Notes: generated by a model from the letters alone, not told the origin. Shown: positions 25,085 to 34,755, counted from the first letter of the stretch. The stretch: 55,887 nt of DNA from Paracoccaceae bacterium (GCA_024642725.1 JAHEAO010000014.1:1-55887), one strand, 5' to 3'. A program made the numbers and translations.

Positions 25085-25720
25085 TCAGGCGCGGTCGGCG
25101 GGCGAGCCGGGCATAAGGTCGTAAGGGTGCTTCCAGCCGGGCATGTCGCTAATGTGGCTCAGCCATGCGTCGATATGGGGCCAGTCTGCGCGGTCAAAGC
25201 CGAAGGGTTCGGTGTAAAAAAGATATCCGCAGCACGACAGGTCTGCGACGGTGATCTTGTCGCCCACAAGCCAGTCACGCTGAGCGAGTTCACTGTCCAA
25301 TACCTTATAGGCGGCTTTCAAGCGTCCCTGCATGAACGCGATGACTTCGGCGGATCGCTTTTCCTCTGGCAGGAAATTCATCAGGAAGCGGGTCGTCCCG
25401 GCCTGACCCGAAAGCTTGTGATTGTCCCAGAATTGCCAGCGCAGGATTTCACGGCGTTCGGCGGCGGATGTGCCGCCCAGCTTGCCTGTTTTCGAACTGA
25501 TGTAGTCCTGCATGACTCCCGACTGCGTCAGCGTGACATCGCCGTCGATCATCACCGGAACTTCGCCCATCGGGTTGAGCTTGCAGAATTCGGGGGTGCG
25601 GCATTCGCCATTGAAGAAGTCGACATAGATCGGTTCCCATTCGAGGCCCGAAAGCTCGAGCGCGATGGCGGCTTTGTATGAATTGCCGCTTTCGCCGAAG
25701 CAGTAGAGTTTGATGGTCAT
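25085..25720 (-). CDS. glutathione S-transferase family protein
   Basis: 211 residues with a thioredoxin-like N-terminal domain (LYCFGESGNSYKAAIALELSG, then NPMGEVPVMIDGD, which has the cis-Pro, and LTQSGVMQDYI) and an all-helical C-terminal domain. Ser10 or Ser13 in the first motif is the likely glutathione-contacting residue. It lies 11 bases upstream of the thiolase start in the same direction. A conjugation, isomerase or peroxide-protection role within the acyl-CoA operon is plausible but unproven. AGGA precedes the ATG. Confidence 0.88.
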   Translation of the reverse strand: MTIKLYCFGESGNSYKAAIALELSGLEWEPIYVDFFNGECRTPEFCKLNPMGEVPVMIDGDVTLTQSGVMQDYISSKTGKLGGTSAAERREILRWQFWDNHKLSGQAGTTRFLMNFLPEEKRSAEVIAFMQGRLKAAYKVLDSELAQRDWLVGDKITVADLSCCGYLFYTEPFGFDRADWPHIDAWLSHISDMPGWKHPYDLMPGSPADRA

Positions 25721-25805
25721 CAGGGCATCCTGTAATGTGTTCGGTTTCTGGCAGGATAGCGGGACAGCCGCGCGGGTCGACCGCGACGCTGTGTAGTCCC
25801 TTCAG

Positions 25806-26018
25806 CTATCTTTTTCTGGCGTCGAGTTCGGAGTTGAACAGGCGCAACCGGTGCGAGAGGTTATCCTCGTCGATCACCGATGTGAAATTCTCGAATAGGA
25901 AGGAAAGCGCTTCTCCTTCATCAAGACCGGCCTCTCGGGCAAATGCTTTGAGCTTGCGGTATCCGTCTTCGGTCATTGCGACCGGGAAGCGCCGAGTTAG
26001 TCGGAAGCGTTTGGGCAT
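25806..26018 (-). CDS. small conserved-looking protein, 70 aa, unknown
   Basis: 70 residues, very charged. It begins MPKRFRLTRRFPVAMTEDGYRKLKAFAREAGLDEGEALSFLF in two helices-like parts, reminiscent of a ribbon-helix-helix or antitoxin fold (basic strand, then TEDGYRKLKAFAREAG). GAGG is 5-6 bases before the ATG. It lies between the acyl-CoA dehydrogenase and GST genes on the same strand, so it may be a co-transcribed regulator. The DNA-binding idea is inference from pattern only, and no toxin partner is seen. Confidence 0.6.
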   Translation of the reverse strand: MPKRFRLTRRFPVAMTEDGYRKLKAFAREAGLDEGEALSFLFENFTSVIDEDNLSHRLRLFNSELDARKR

Positions 26019-26040
26019 TTTGGTCCTCTCGATAAGTCAT

Positions 26041-26066
26041 CCCCGGCTCGTCCCCTCGAGCCGGGG
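26041..26066. terminator. GC-rich hairpin after the acyl-CoA dehydrogenase
   Basis: CCCCGGCTCG pairs with CGAGCCGGGG over 10 bp around the loop TCCCCT, 24 bases past the dehydrogenase stop on the minus strand. There is no T-run, so it may be a processing or partial-termination site rather than a full stop for the downstream genes. Confidence 0.5.
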
Positions 26067-26089
26067 ACGGTCCGTGAGTGAACCTCTCC

Positions 26090-27868
26090 CTAAAACTCGT
26101 CGGCTGCCAGTGCCATTACAGTGTCGGCCCCTGACGTGATACGCGCAAGGTGCAACGCGGTGGCCGGCAGGTGTCGGGCCATATAATATCGCCCGGTTGC
26201 CAGTTTTGTCTTGTAGAACGCCTCGTCACCGGTGCCCGAAGCCAAGGCCTGTTGCGCGACCCGGGCCATCCGAGCCCACATCAGGCCCAGACAGACATGG
26301 CCCATCATGTGCATGAAGTCCACCGAACCGGCGAGCGCGTTGTTCGGGTTCTTGACGCCTTGCTGCATGAAATACATGCCCGCGGCCTGAAGATCCTTGG
26401 ATGCGGCCTTGAGCGGATCCAGGAAATCCGCCTTCAGCTTCGCATCGCCTTCATTTTCCTTGATGAACGATTTGACGATATCGAAGAACGCCATAACATG
26501 TTTGCCGCCATCGGCGGCCAGTTTGCGGCCCACGAGATCGAGCGCCTGAATGCCATTCGCGCCTTCATAGATCTGTGTAATCCGGGCATCGCGGGCAAAC
26601 TGGCTCATGCCATGTTCCTCGATATAGCCATGGCCGCCGAAAACCTGCTGGGCCTGCACCGCCATTTCGAATCCCTTGTCGGTCTGGAAACCCTTGATCA
26701 CCGGGGTGAGCAGAGAAATCAGCCCTTCGGCCTCTGCGTCTGAATCCAGATGCGCCCGGTCGATCAGGTTTGCGCCCCAAAGCGTGAAAGCGCGTGCGCC
26801 TTCGACAAAGCTTTTCTGATCCATGAGATTGCGGCGTATGTCCGGATGAACGATGAGCGGATCGGCCAGGCTATCAGGGAACTCCGCGCCCGAAATGGCG
26901 CGGCCCTGCTGCCTTTCGCGGGCATAGGCAGCTGCGTTTTCATAGGCGACCGCAGCCTGTGCGTAACCCTGAAGTCCTACGCCGATGCGGGCTTCGTTCA
27001 TCATTGTGAACATTGCCCGCATACCTTTGTGAAGATCGCCAAGCAGCCAGCCCGTCGCCTCGTCATAGTTCATGACGCAGGTGGAATTGGCATGGATGCC
27101 CATCTTTTCTTCGATGCTGCCGACGGACACGCCATTGCGCCTGCCAAGGCTGCCATCCGCGTTGACCAGGAACTTGGGCACGATGAAAAGGGAAATTCCC
27201 TTGGTGCCTTCGCCGCCACCGGGGGCCTTGGCCAACACAAGGTGAATGATGTTGTCGGACAGGTCGTGTTCGCCGGCAGAAATAAAGATCTTCTGCCCGG
27301 AAATCGAATAGCTGCCGTCCGCCTGCGGCTCGGCTTTTGTCCGCATCAGACCCAAATCGGTCCCACAATGCGGCTCTGTCAAATTCATGGTGCCAGTCCA
27401 GTCGCCTGCAACCATCTTGGGCAGATATGTCGACTTTTGTTCTGCCGTGCCATGCGAATGGATCGCCGAATAGGCGCCATGGGTCAGGCCCTGATACATA
27501 TTGAATGCCATGTTGGCGGAAACGAACATCTCTCCAACGGCGGTGCCCATGAGGTAGGGCATACCTTGCCCGCCGAACTCGGGATCGCAATCCAGCCCCA
27601 TCCAGCCGCCGGCCTTCATGGTTTCGTAAGCGTCCTTGAAACCCGAGGGCGTTCGCACGATGCCATTTTCCAAAGTGCAGCCTTCGCGATCACCCGAAGC
27701 GTTCAACGGCGCCAAAACTTCCGTCGCGAGCTTTCCCGCCTCTTCCAAGATTGCCGCCGTGACGTCCGCCTCAAGCTCCTGATAGCCGGGGACAGCAGAT
27801 CCACTTACGCCCATGACTTCGTGGAGCAGGAACTGCATGTCTCGGATTGGGGCAGTATAGGTTGGCAT
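26090..27868 (-). CDS. large acyl-CoA dehydrogenase (DmdC-like family)
   Basis: 592 residues, about 200 longer than classic acyl-CoA dehydrogenases. The extra part is a C-terminal domain (from about 460) typical of the DmdC/AidB-like group. FAD and substrate motifs are [26 protein letters not shown] and [32 protein letters not shown], where the Glu of YEGANG is the expected catalytic base. Substrate may be a long-chain acyl-CoA or 3-methylmercaptopropionyl-CoA (DMSP pathway); sequence alone does not decide. The chosen ATG ([11 protein letters not shown]) begins at the conserved N terminus. It follows the MerR gene by 22 bases, so probably shares its promoter. Confidence 0.9.
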   Translation of the reverse strand: MPTYTAPIRDMQFLLHEVMGVSGSAVPGYQELEADVTAAILEEAGKLATEVLAPLNASGDREGCTLENGIVRTPSGFKDAYETMKAGGWMGLDCDPEFGGQGMPYLMGTAVGEMFVSANMAFNMYQGLTHGAYSAIHSHGTAEQKSTYLPKMVAGDWTGTMNLTEPHCGTDLGLMRTKAEPQADGSYSISGQKIFISAGEHDLSDNIIHLVLAKAPGGGEGTKGISLFIVPKFLVNADGSLGRRNGVSVGSIEEKMGIHANSTCVMNYDEATGWLLGDLHKGMRAMFTMMNEARIGVGLQGYAQAAVAYENAAAYARERQQGRAISGAEFPDSLADPLIVHPDIRRNLMDQKSFVEGARAFTLWGANLIDRAHLDSDAEAEGLISLLTPVIKGFQTDKGFEMAVQAQQVFGGHGYIEEHGMSQFARDARITQIYEGANGIQALDLVGRKLAADGGKHVMAFFDIVKSFIKENEGDAKLKADFLDPLKAASKDLQAAGMYFMQQGVKNPNNALAGSVDFMHMMGHVCLGLMWARMARVAQQALASGTGDEAFYKTKLATGRYYMARHLPATALHLARITSGADTVMALAADEF

Positions 27869-27890
27869 GGCTGGACTCTCGCACTCGCTT

Positions 27891-28289
27891 CTATTCGGCG
27901 GCCTTGGACGCGTTGTATTCCGCCAACACCCGTTCTCCCCACGCAAGCTGCTCTTTCAGTTCGTCGATCGCCAAGTTCAATTGGTTCCGCTGAGTTTCCA
28001 TTTCGCGCAAGCGTTTTACAGCAAGTTCAAATGTGCGGGTCAACTGTGTCTGTTGTTTGTCTTCGAGATGATACATGTCCAAAAGCTGCCGGATGTCTTC
28101 CAGCGCAAACCCAAAGCGTTTTCCGCGCAGAATCAATTTGAGCCGCGCGCGATCGCGGCGCGTGAACAGACGTTTCTGACCCTCACGGATCGGGAACAGA
28201 AGTTCCTTGGCCTCGTAGAAGCGAAGCGTCCGCGGCGTGACGTCGAATGCGTCACACATCTCGCGGATTGTCATTAGCTGATCAGTCAC
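27891..28289 (-). CDS. MerR-family transcriptional regulator
   Basis: 132 residues. The N-terminal winged helix shows [27 protein letters not shown], followed by [37 protein letters not shown] and a C-terminal coiled coil. It lacks metal-binding Cys residues and resembles the LiuR/PsrA-like MerR proteins that control acyl-CoA and branched-chain amino acid degradation in proteobacteria. GTG start with AAGGAGG 7 bases upstream. It precedes the acyl-CoA dehydrogenase on one strand and probably regulates this operon. Imperfect CTACGT/ACGTAG arms at 28380-28424 are possible binding sites. Confidence 0.88.
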   Translation of the reverse strand: MTDQLMTIREMCDAFDVTPRTLRFYEAKELLFPIREGQKRLFTRRDRARLKLILRGKRFGFALEDIRQLLDMYHLEDKQQTQLTRTFELAVKRLREMETQRNQLNLAIDELKEQLAWGERVLAEYNASKAAE

Positions 28290-28487
28290 TGAAAACCTCC
28301 TTAGACCGATTTTGTGGGCCTCAGGTGCTGTGTAACAGCGGTTTTCGCAAGGAAAGTCTTGTCGCCCTAAATTGTAACGCTACGTCATTTTTAGTTCTGT
28401 AAAACTTCTGCAAAGCTAACGTAGGGGCAGGCGCAACAATCTTGACACCAGAGAGCGTTGACGTGGGACCATTCCCGTGCTCGGGCG

Positions 28488-28862
28488 TTAGTCGTCGTCG
28501 CCATTTGCGGTGTCATCCCGCAGCTTCTGCAGGTCATTAATGGTCCGGGTCAGTTCGTCGTGCTGTTCGCGCAGCAGTGCCAGTTGACGGTCTGCGTGGT
28601 CAATCCAAGCTTTCATCTGCGTGGGAGCCCCTTCGGATTCGCGCATCTGCAACCATTGACGAATTTCTTCGAGTGAAAAACCAAAACGACGCCCCCGAAG
28701 GATAAGCTTCATCCTCGCGATTTCTCGTGCGGTATAGAACCGCGACCGGCCTTCCTTTTCGGGCTCTATGAGTTCGATATATTCGTAATATCGCAGGGTG
28801 CGCGGGGTTACATCGAACCTGCTGCACATTTCCTTAAAGGAGAGGCGTTTTACTGCGGTCAT
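28488..28862 (-). CDS. second MerR-family regulator
   Basis: 124 residues from the ATG at 28862; an upstream ATG (28883) would add seven. It is a clear paralogue of the 132-aa MerR 198 bases downstream (shared VTPRTLRxYE, LILRGRRFGFSLEEIRQWL and coiled coil). Its C terminus is acidic (RDDTANGDDD). No sensor Cys is present, so it likely responds to an organic ligand, perhaps an acyl-CoA. It diverges from the thioesterase pair, so it may also control those genes. The start is uncertain because both upstream ribosome sites are weak. Confidence 0.83.
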   Translation of the reverse strand: MTAVKRLSFKEMCSRFDVTPRTLRYYEYIELIEPEKEGRSRFYTAREIARMKLILRGRRFGFSLEEIRQWLQMRESEGAPTQMKAWIDHADRQLALLREQHDELTRTINDLQKLRDDTANGDDD

Positions 28863-29011
28863 GGCTGCGAACCCCTTATTCATAATATCGAGATCACCTT
28901 CGAACCGCAATATCTCCGGGAAAGAACCGGCCGGTCCTATCCAGAAGGGTCTTGCAGCGCTCGCGCCCAAGGCCAATAAGGAAAGCCGGTAGGAATAATG
29001 GTGAGGCTGCA

Positions 29012-29437
29012 ATGCCGGACAAGAAAACCTCGGCAGCCAATCAATTCATACAGTCGTTGCCGCACTCGGTGGCGCTTGGAATGGAACTTGTCGAGATCGG
29101 AGACGGGTTCGCGGTGATCCGGATGCCATATGACAAGCGTCTCATCGGCGATCCGGAGACGGGGGTAATTCACGGCGGTGCCGTTTCCGCGCTGATGGAC
29201 ACATGTGGCGGAGCGGCGGTCATGAGCCACCCCAGCGGCGCGAATGGCACGGCGACACTGGACCTTCGTATTGATTACATGCGCCCGGCAACACCCGGAC
29301 AGACGATCACTGCCCGGGCGGAATGCTATAATGCGACGAGGTCGGTAGCTTTCGTGCGCGCCACTGCGACGGACGATGACCACGAACGCCCCGTCGCTGC
29401 GGCGACGGGCGCCTTCACGCTGGAGCGGTCGAAATGA
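29012..29437 (+). CDS. PaaI-type hotdog thioesterase
   Basis: 141 residues with a single hotdog fold. The signature VIHGGAVSALMDTCGG at about 53-68 carries the Gly-Gly and Asp/Asn-type catalytic site of the 4HBT/PaaI family. RIDYMRPATPGQTITARAE is the following strand pair. It hydrolyses acyl-CoA thioesters, presumably to relieve CoA sequestration in phenylacetate-type or beta-oxidation routes. GTGAGG precedes the ATG. Its stop overlaps the start of a second thioesterase by 4 bases. Confidence 0.9.
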   Translation: MPDKKTSAANQFIQSLPHSVALGMELVEIGDGFAVIRMPYDKRLIGDPETGVIHGGAVSALMDTCGGAAVMSHPSGANGTATLDLRIDYMRPATPGQTITARAECYNATRSVAFVRATATDDDHERPVAAATGAFTLERSK

Positions 29438-29943
29438 CGCGCACTCGTCCTGAGCCGGTCCAGGTGGTCAAGCAACGGCGTGACAATGCGCTTCGGGTGA
29501 TTGTCGAAGGCGTGCCCTATGCTCAGTTTCTCGGGATCGAATTCGAACGCCACGGTGACGAATTGACGGCTGTGCTGCCGTTCAACGAGAAGCTGATCGG
29601 CAATCCCGCGCTGCCAGCTTTGCACGGCGGCGCAACCGCGGCCTTCCTCGAAGTCACTGCCATCATCGAACTCAGTTGGTCCATGGTTTGGGAAGACTTG
29701 GAAACCGGGCGGATCGATGCCGGCGATCTGGATCGAACGCATTTGCCCCGATTGCCAAAAACCATAGATTTTACAGTCGATTACCTAAGGTCTGGATTGC
29801 CCCGGGACGCCTATGCACGTGCGCGGGTCAATCGGTCGGGCCGGCGCTATGCGAGTGTTCACGTGGAAGGATGGCAGGACAACCGCAGCCGCTTGTTCGC
29901 CCAGGCTACCGGTCATTTCCTGATGCCAAGCCGCGATGAGTGA
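29434..29943 (+). CDS. second hotdog thioesterase
   Basis: 169 residues, distant from its upstream neighbour but with the same hotdog core (ALHGGATAAFLEVTAI, IDFTVDYLRSGLPRDAYARARV). The N terminus is longer and basic. The pair may form a heteromer or act on different chain lengths; that is inference. It starts inside the previous gene (ATGA) and overlaps the MATE gene at its end by 8 bases, so all three are translationally coupled. Confidence 0.87.
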   Translation: MTRTRPEPVQVVKQRRDNALRVIVEGVPYAQFLGIEFERHGDELTAVLPFNEKLIGNPALPALHGGATAAFLEVTAIIELSWSMVWEDLETGRIDAGDLDRTHLPRLPKTIDFTVDYLRSGLPRDAYARARVNRSGRRYASVHVEGWQDNRSRLFAQATGHFLMPSRDE

Positions 29944-31258
29944 AGCGACTGTCGGGCCGCTGACGCATGCCCGTGTCCTGAAAATCGCGCTGCCGATCGT
30001 CTTGTCAAACGCGACCGTGCCGATCCTGGGGGCGGTCGACACAGGTGTTGTCGGCCAGTTGGGTCTGGCCGCACCTATCGGTGCTGTCGGCATCGGCGCA
30101 ATCATACTGGCCGTAATCTACTGGGTTTTCGGGTTCCTGCGGATGGGAACGACGGGCCTTGTGGCACAGGCTAAGGGCGCGGGCGACATCGGTGAGACAG
30201 GCGCGCTGCTGATGCGCGCGCTGATGATCGGTGTGAGCGCCGGAGTTTTCTTTATCGTCATGCAAGTCCTTGTTTTTGGGGCCGCATTCAGTATTGCGCC
30301 GGCCTCTGCCGAGGTCGAGGGGCTCGCGCGGCAATATCTGTCGATCCGGATCTGGGGCGCACCCGCGACAATTGCCCTTTATGCGATAACGGGCTGGCTG
30401 ATCGCGGTTGAGCGGACGCGCGGGGTGCTGGTTCTGCAGCTCTGGATGAACGGCCTGAATATCGTTCTGGACCTGTGGTTCGTTCTTGGGTTGGGTTGGG
30501 GCGTCGAGGGCGTCGCAGTCGCGACCTTGATGGCCGAGTGGACAGGTCTCGCGCTTGGTATCTGGTTGTGCCGAAAGGCTTTTTCCGGAAACGCGTGGCG
30601 TGACTGGGCACGCATTTTCGATCCGGTGAAGGTTCGCCGGATGATGTCGGTCAATGGCGATATCATGGTGCGGTCGATCATTCTGCAGGGCAGTTTCACG
30701 ACGTTCCTTTTTCTGGGCGCGCGGTTCGGGGACGTCACGCTGGCGGCCAATCAGGTGATCCTGCAGTTCCTTGAAATCACCGCTTACGCGCTGGACGGGT
30801 TTGCCTTCGCTGCCGAAGCCCTTGTTGGTGCGGCGCTGGGCGCGCGGCGGCGCGCGGCCTTGCGCAGGGCGGCGATACTGACCAGCAAGTGGGGGGTGGG
30901 AATTTCCCTGCCACTTGCAATTTTCTTTTTGTTAGCAGGGCCTTACCTGATCGACATTATGGCGACAGCGCCAGAGGTGAGGGCGGAGGCTCGGGTCTAT
31001 TTGCCCTGGGTTGCGGCGGCTCCGATCATTGGAATCGCGTCATGGATGCTGGACGGCATCTTCATCGGAGCGACGGAAACACGGGCAATGCGCAATGCCA
31101 TGATGATTTCTGTCGTGATCTATGTGGCGGCGCTGATGGTCTTTGTCGGGCCTTTGGAGAATCACGGATTGTGGCTGTCGCTGATGGTGCTGAATGTCGC
31201 ACGGGGAGTGACGCTATTGATGCGTTACCCCGCACTGGAAGCGCGCGCGGAGGCGTGA
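29936..31258 (+). CDS. MATE-family efflux transporter
   Basis: 440 residues with about 12 hydrophobic segments. The first two helices carry ALPIVLSNATVPILGAVDTGVVG, the typical MATE opening and DinF-like loop, and GAALGARRRAALRRAA separates the halves. It probably exports a small organic cation or drug using Na+ or H+ in the inner membrane. Its 8-base overlap with the thioesterase suggests a linked task, for example exporting the freed acids, but this is inference. It converges with arsC across 55 bases. Confidence 0.9.
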   Translation: MSEATVGPLTHARVLKIALPIVLSNATVPILGAVDTGVVGQLGLAAPIGAVGIGAIILAVIYWVFGFLRMGTTGLVAQAKGAGDIGETGALLMRALMIGVSAGVFFIVMQVLVFGAAFSIAPASAEVEGLARQYLSIRIWGAPATIALYAITGWLIAVERTRGVLVLQLWMNGLNIVLDLWFVLGLGWGVEGVAVATLMAEWTGLALGIWLCRKAFSGNAWRDWARIFDPVKVRRMMSVNGDIMVRSIILQGSFTTFLFLGARFGDVTLAANQVILQFLEITAYALDGFAFAAEALVGAALGARRRAALRRAAILTSKWGVGISLPLAIFFLLAGPYLIDIMATAPEVRAEARVYLPWVAAAPIIGIASWMLDGIFIGATETRAMRNAMMISVVIYVAALMVFVGPLENHGLWLSLMVLNVARGVTLLMRYPALEARAEA

Positions 31259-31313
31259 CCCGTTTCAGGTCGATCTCGGCGTCGACAGGGGATGGTTTTG
31301 ACGAAACGAGAGG

Positions 31314-31658
31314 TCAGAGAAGTGTCAGGATCGCCTCTGGCGGGCGACCGATTTCGGCCCTGTCGCCTGCCACGAGGATCGGTCGTTCCAGAAGGATCGG
31401 GTGTTTCGCGATGACTGCGATCAGTTTGGCATCGTCGCTGCTGCGGGAAAGACCCGCCTCTTTGAAGGCGGCTTCCTGTGTTCTCACGAACGCGATCACC
31501 GGGCGAGCGAGTTGCCTGTGTAGCGTTTTGAGTTCAGCGACGCTGGGCGGGTCGGTAAGGTAGAGCCGGATTTCAGGCGTTTGGCCGTGGTCCTGCAACA
31601 GCGCCAGCGTCTGGCGGGATTTGGTGCAGCGGGGGTTGTGCCAGAGCGTCAGTGTCAT
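31314..31658 (-). CDS. arsC: ArsC-family arsenate reductase-like protein
   Basis: 114 residues from the ATG at 31658, which has AGG 7 bases upstream and overlaps the pyrD stop (ATGA). An ATG 6 bases upstream is less likely. The thioredoxin-fold active site [13 protein letters not shown] puts the nucleophile at Cys11. [15 protein letters not shown] and LERPILV match the glutaredoxin-linked ArsC group. It may reduce arsenate or be a Spx/YffB-like relative. The location behind pyrD and no other ars gene argue that arsenic resistance is not its only context. Confidence 0.88.
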   Translation of the reverse strand: MTLTLWHNPRCTKSRQTLALLQDHGQTPEIRLYLTDPPSVAELKTLHRQLARPVIAFVRTQEAAFKEAGLSRSSDDAKLIAVIAKHPILLERPILVAGDRAEIGRPPEAILTLL

Positions 31659-32713
31659 AGCCATGCCTTTCGGTCGGTGCCCACGGCCTCTGCCACCGAC
31701 GCAAAACCGTCGCGGGCAAGCAGTGCGTCGAGGCCTTGCGCAATTCGGGGAGCCAGAGACAGGCCCTGATAGACCATCGCGCTATAGATCTGCACTGCGG
31801 TGGCACCGGCGCGGATCTTGGCATAGGCGTCGTCGGCCGATGCGATGCCACCGACGCCGATCAGCGGGAGTCTTCCTGCTGTCAGCTCCGACAAGCGCGC
31901 AAGGCAGCGCGTGGACTTTTCGAACAAAGGCGCACCGGAAAGGCCGCCATTCTCGCTACTTCCAGCACTTTTCAGGCCTTCGCGGTCCAAAGTGGTGTTT
32001 GTCGCGATCACCGCGTCAATGCCGGATGCAACGGCAACCTCTGCAAGGTCAGCAAGCTCTTCTGGTGTCATATCGGGAGAGATCTTCAGGAAGATTGGGA
32101 TTTTTCGGGGCAGGATGTTGCGAGTCTCGAAGACGCCTTTCAGCAGGGCAGATAGCGCGCCCTTGCCCTGAAGATCGCGGAGGCGTTCGGTATTGGGCGA
32201 GGAGACATTGACGGTCGCAAAATCGATATACGGGCCGCAATGGGCCAGCACTTTTGCGAAATCGGCGGCGCGGTCGGGGCTATCTTTGTTGGCGCCCAAA
32301 TTGAGGCCGACGGGAATACCTGCCGGGCGTCGGGCAAGGCGTGCCGCGATCGCTTCCATCCCGTCGTTGTTAAAGCCGAAACGGTTGATCACCGCACGGT
32401 CCTGCGGCAACCGGAACAAGCGAGGCTTGGGATTACCGGCTTGCGGCCGCGGCGTGGCTGCCCCGACCTCGATAAAGCCGAACCCCGCGCGCGAGAGTTG
32501 CGCCACCGCGGTGGCGTTCTTGTCGAAACCTGCGGCCAGACCGACCGGATTGGGCAGCGTGAGACCCGCAAGCCTGGTAGCCAGCAGAGGTGACGTGACG
32601 GGGCCGGGCAAAGGCGCCAGCCCGGCGCGCAACGCTTTCAGTGCAAGGCCGTGGGCGGTTTCGGGGTCGATGCGGCGCAGCACGGAGAGGCCGACACGCT
32701 CTGTCAAGTTCAT
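31655..32713 (-). CDS. pyrD: quinone-dependent dihydroorotate dehydrogenase
   Basis: 352 residues, class 2 enzyme of de novo pyrimidine synthesis, oxidising dihydroorotate to orotate with quinone. FMN-barrel motifs are [30 protein letters not shown] and the catalytic-Ser loop [21 protein letters not shown] and GVGGI are also in place. The N-terminal helices suit attachment to the inner membrane. The start overlaps the DUF952 stop (ATGA) and the stop overlaps the arsC start, so it is the middle gene of a tight trio. Confidence 0.96.
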   Translation of the reverse strand: MNLTERVGLSVLRRIDPETAHGLALKALRAGLAPLPGPVTSPLLATRLAGLTLPNPVGLAAGFDKNATAVAQLSRAGFGFIEVGAATPRPQAGNPKPRLFRLPQDRAVINRFGFNNDGMEAIAARLARRPAGIPVGLNLGANKDSPDRAADFAKVLAHCGPYIDFATVNVSSPNTERLRDLQGKGALSALLKGVFETRNILPRKIPIFLKISPDMTPEELADLAEVAVASGIDAVIATNTTLDREGLKSAGSSENGGLSGAPLFEKSTRCLARLSELTAGRLPLIGVGGIASADDAYAKIRAGATAVQIYSAMVYQGLSLAPRIAQGLDALLARDGFASVAEAVGTDRKAWL

Positions 32714-33048
32714 GCGATTCCGTCCGGAAAATCGTGGCCGTTTTCCCCCAGTGGCAGGGGATGGTGCCAGACCACATCGGACATTCGCAAGCTGCGGTAG
32801 AGATGCGGGAAAAGCGCGCCGCCGCGTGAGGTTTCCCAGCGCAGCGCCGAGCCGAGCGTATCGCTTTCGATTGCCAGTATCACCAGCCCGTCTTCGCCCG
32901 CGAAATGTTTTTCACAAGTCTCGCGGACCTGCGCCTTGCCGGACATATGCACATAGCCGTCGGCGATGTCGATCGGCGCTCCGGCGCTGACGCCGTAGTG
33001 ACGAAGCTCGGCCCATTCGGGGCCACGGAAAATCTTGTAGATCAGCAT
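32710..33048 (-). CDS. DUF952 family protein
   Basis: 112 residues matching the short DUF952 pattern: [43 protein letters not shown] near the start and middle, and [18 protein letters not shown]. It is cytosolic and without signal or membrane segment. The family is widespread in bacteria beside pyrD and similar metabolic genes; the reaction is unknown. The fold has been related to ADP-ribose or nucleotide-type binding, a recollection I cannot check here. First gene of the DUF952-pyrD-arsC unit. Confidence 0.87.
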   Translation of the reverse strand: MLIYKIFRGPEWAELRHYGVSAGAPIDIADGYVHMSGKAQVRETCEKHFAGEDGLVILAIESDTLGSALRWETSRGGALFPHLYRSLRMSDVVWHHPLPLGENGHDFPDGIA

Positions 33049-33199
33049 GAAACCGTGATGCCGCGTCCTGTGCGCCCGGTCAATGGCAAGAGTCGCTTTG
33101 GCGACATCTCATCGCGGTTTGCCGGGTGCGGAAGGACTTTGACTCGGGTCCGCATATGCCGCAATCATGGCGCAGGTAACCGCTTGAGGGAGATTTGAG

Positions 33200-34723
33200 A
33201 TGAAGATTCATATGCGCCGTCTGTCGACCGTGCTTTTGGGGGCGAGTGCGATTGGGGCTCTGATGAGCACTACCGCGACCGCCGAGTCGGTCAAGGTGAC
33301 GATTCTTGGCGTGGGTGACACCTACAGCTTCAGCGACGATGGCGGCCGCGGGGGATTTGCGCGGATCAACGCGGTTGCAAAGGCAGAGCGGGCTGCGAAC
33401 CCGAACACGCTTTACGTATTTGACGGAGACATGCTGTCGCCTTCACTGCTGTCGGGGTTCGACAAGGGTCAGAACACCATTGATCTGACTAACCTTGAGC
33501 CCTTTGACATCGCAGTTCCGGGCAACCACGAGTTCGATTTCGGCGTGGCCAACTTCCTGGAAAAGATGGGGGCGTCGAAATACCCCTGGGCCGCGATCAA
33601 CATCACCAATGGTGACGGATCGGCGATCGAAGGCCTTGGTGGGGTCATGATGAAGGATGTGGGCGGCGTGATGGTTGCCCTGATCCCGGTGGCGCAGGAC
33701 ACGTCGCCTGAAGTGTCGAGCACCGAGGATCTCAAGTTCCTGCCGACAGTTGAAACCGGTGTTGCCGCAGCGAATTCGGCGCGCGAGGCGGGGGCCGATC
33801 TGGTCGTTGGCGTGGTTCAGACCAATATGGAAAATGACCGGGCGCTGATCAGCAGCGGGGCTTTCGATGTCATCCTGTCGGGCGACGATCATTCCTATGC
33901 AACCTCCTATGACGGCCGCACGGCCTTTGTGGAAACCTCGATGGATGGGCGGTTCCTGTCGCCGGTCGATATCATGGTCGAGATCGGTGCGGACAAGGAC
34001 GGCAAGCGCACCATCGACTGGGTGCCGATGTTCCGGTTCATCGATACGGCTGCTGTGACGCCGGATCCCGAGGCGCAGGCGCTGGTGGATGAGTTGGGCG
34101 CCAAGCTGGACGAAAGCCTGAATGTCGAGATCGGCAGCACGGCGACCGAACTGGATTCGCGGCGGAACGTCGTTCGGGGCGAGGAATCGGCGATGGGCAA
34201 CCTGATTGCCGATGCTATCCGCGATGCGACCGGAGCCGATATCGCGATTGCGAACGGCGGGGGCATCCGTGCCGATCGGACGTATGATGCAGGAACGGTG
34301 CTGACGCGCCGGGATATTCTGACAGAATTGCCGTTCGGCAACGTGACAGTGGTCACTGAGCTTCCCGGCTCGCAGGTTCTGGCAGCGCTGGAAAACGGAG
34401 TAAGCCAGGTTGAAAATGGTGCCGGACGGTTCCCACAGGTTTCTGGCATGACCTTTGTCTATGATCCGAGCGCCCCTGCCGGATCGCGGATTGCCTCGGT
34501 CATGGTCGGGGATGCGGAGCTTGACCCCGACAAGGTCTACAAGCTTGCCACCAATGACTATATTCTGGGCGGTGGAGATGGCTACGGCGCGCTGGGCGGC
34601 GGCAAGGTTCTGATCAACAAGGGCAATGGCAATCTGATGGCCAATGACGTGATGGATTACGTGGTCAAGTTGGGCACCGTGAACAGCACGGTTGAAGGGC
34701 GGATCAAGGTCGTGGGCCAGTAG
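33200..34723 (+). CDS. exported 5'-nucleotidase/metallophosphatase-family protein
   Basis: 507 residues. A Sec signal (1-~28, ending STTATAES) is followed by a calcineurin-like metallophosphoesterase domain (FDGDML, PGNHEFDFG, LSGDDHS) and the 5'-nucleotidase C-terminal domain (GNLIADAIRDATGADIAIANGGGIRAD). It would dephosphorylate nucleotides or other phosphates in the periplasm. The first metal motif, usually D-x-H, reads GVGDTYSF, so a His ligand is replaced by Tyr; this may be a subfamily trait or a changed metal site. GGGAGA precedes the ATG. A strong terminator follows. Confidence 0.88.
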   Translation: MKIHMRRLSTVLLGASAIGALMSTTATAESVKVTILGVGDTYSFSDDGGRGGFARINAVAKAERAANPNTLYVFDGDMLSPSLLSGFDKGQNTIDLTNLEPFDIAVPGNHEFDFGVANFLEKMGASKYPWAAINITNGDGSAIEGLGGVMMKDVGGVMVALIPVAQDTSPEVSSTEDLKFLPTVETGVAAANSAREAGADLVVGVVQTNMENDRALISSGAFDVILSGDDHSYATSYDGRTAFVETSMDGRFLSPVDIMVEIGADKDGKRTIDWVPMFRFIDTAAVTPDPEAQALVDELGAKLDESLNVEIGSTATELDSRRNVVRGEESAMGNLIADAIRDATGADIAIANGGGIRADRTYDAGTVLTRRDILTELPFGNVTVVTELPGSQVLAALENGVSQVENGAGRFPQVSGMTFVYDPSAPAGSRIASVMVGDAELDPDKVYKLATNDYILGGGDGYGALGGGKVLINKGNGNLMANDVMDYVVKLGTVNSTVEGRIKVVGQ

Positions 34724-34755
34724 CCCCACGACGCGGAGCGCAACGCGAGGCTCTA

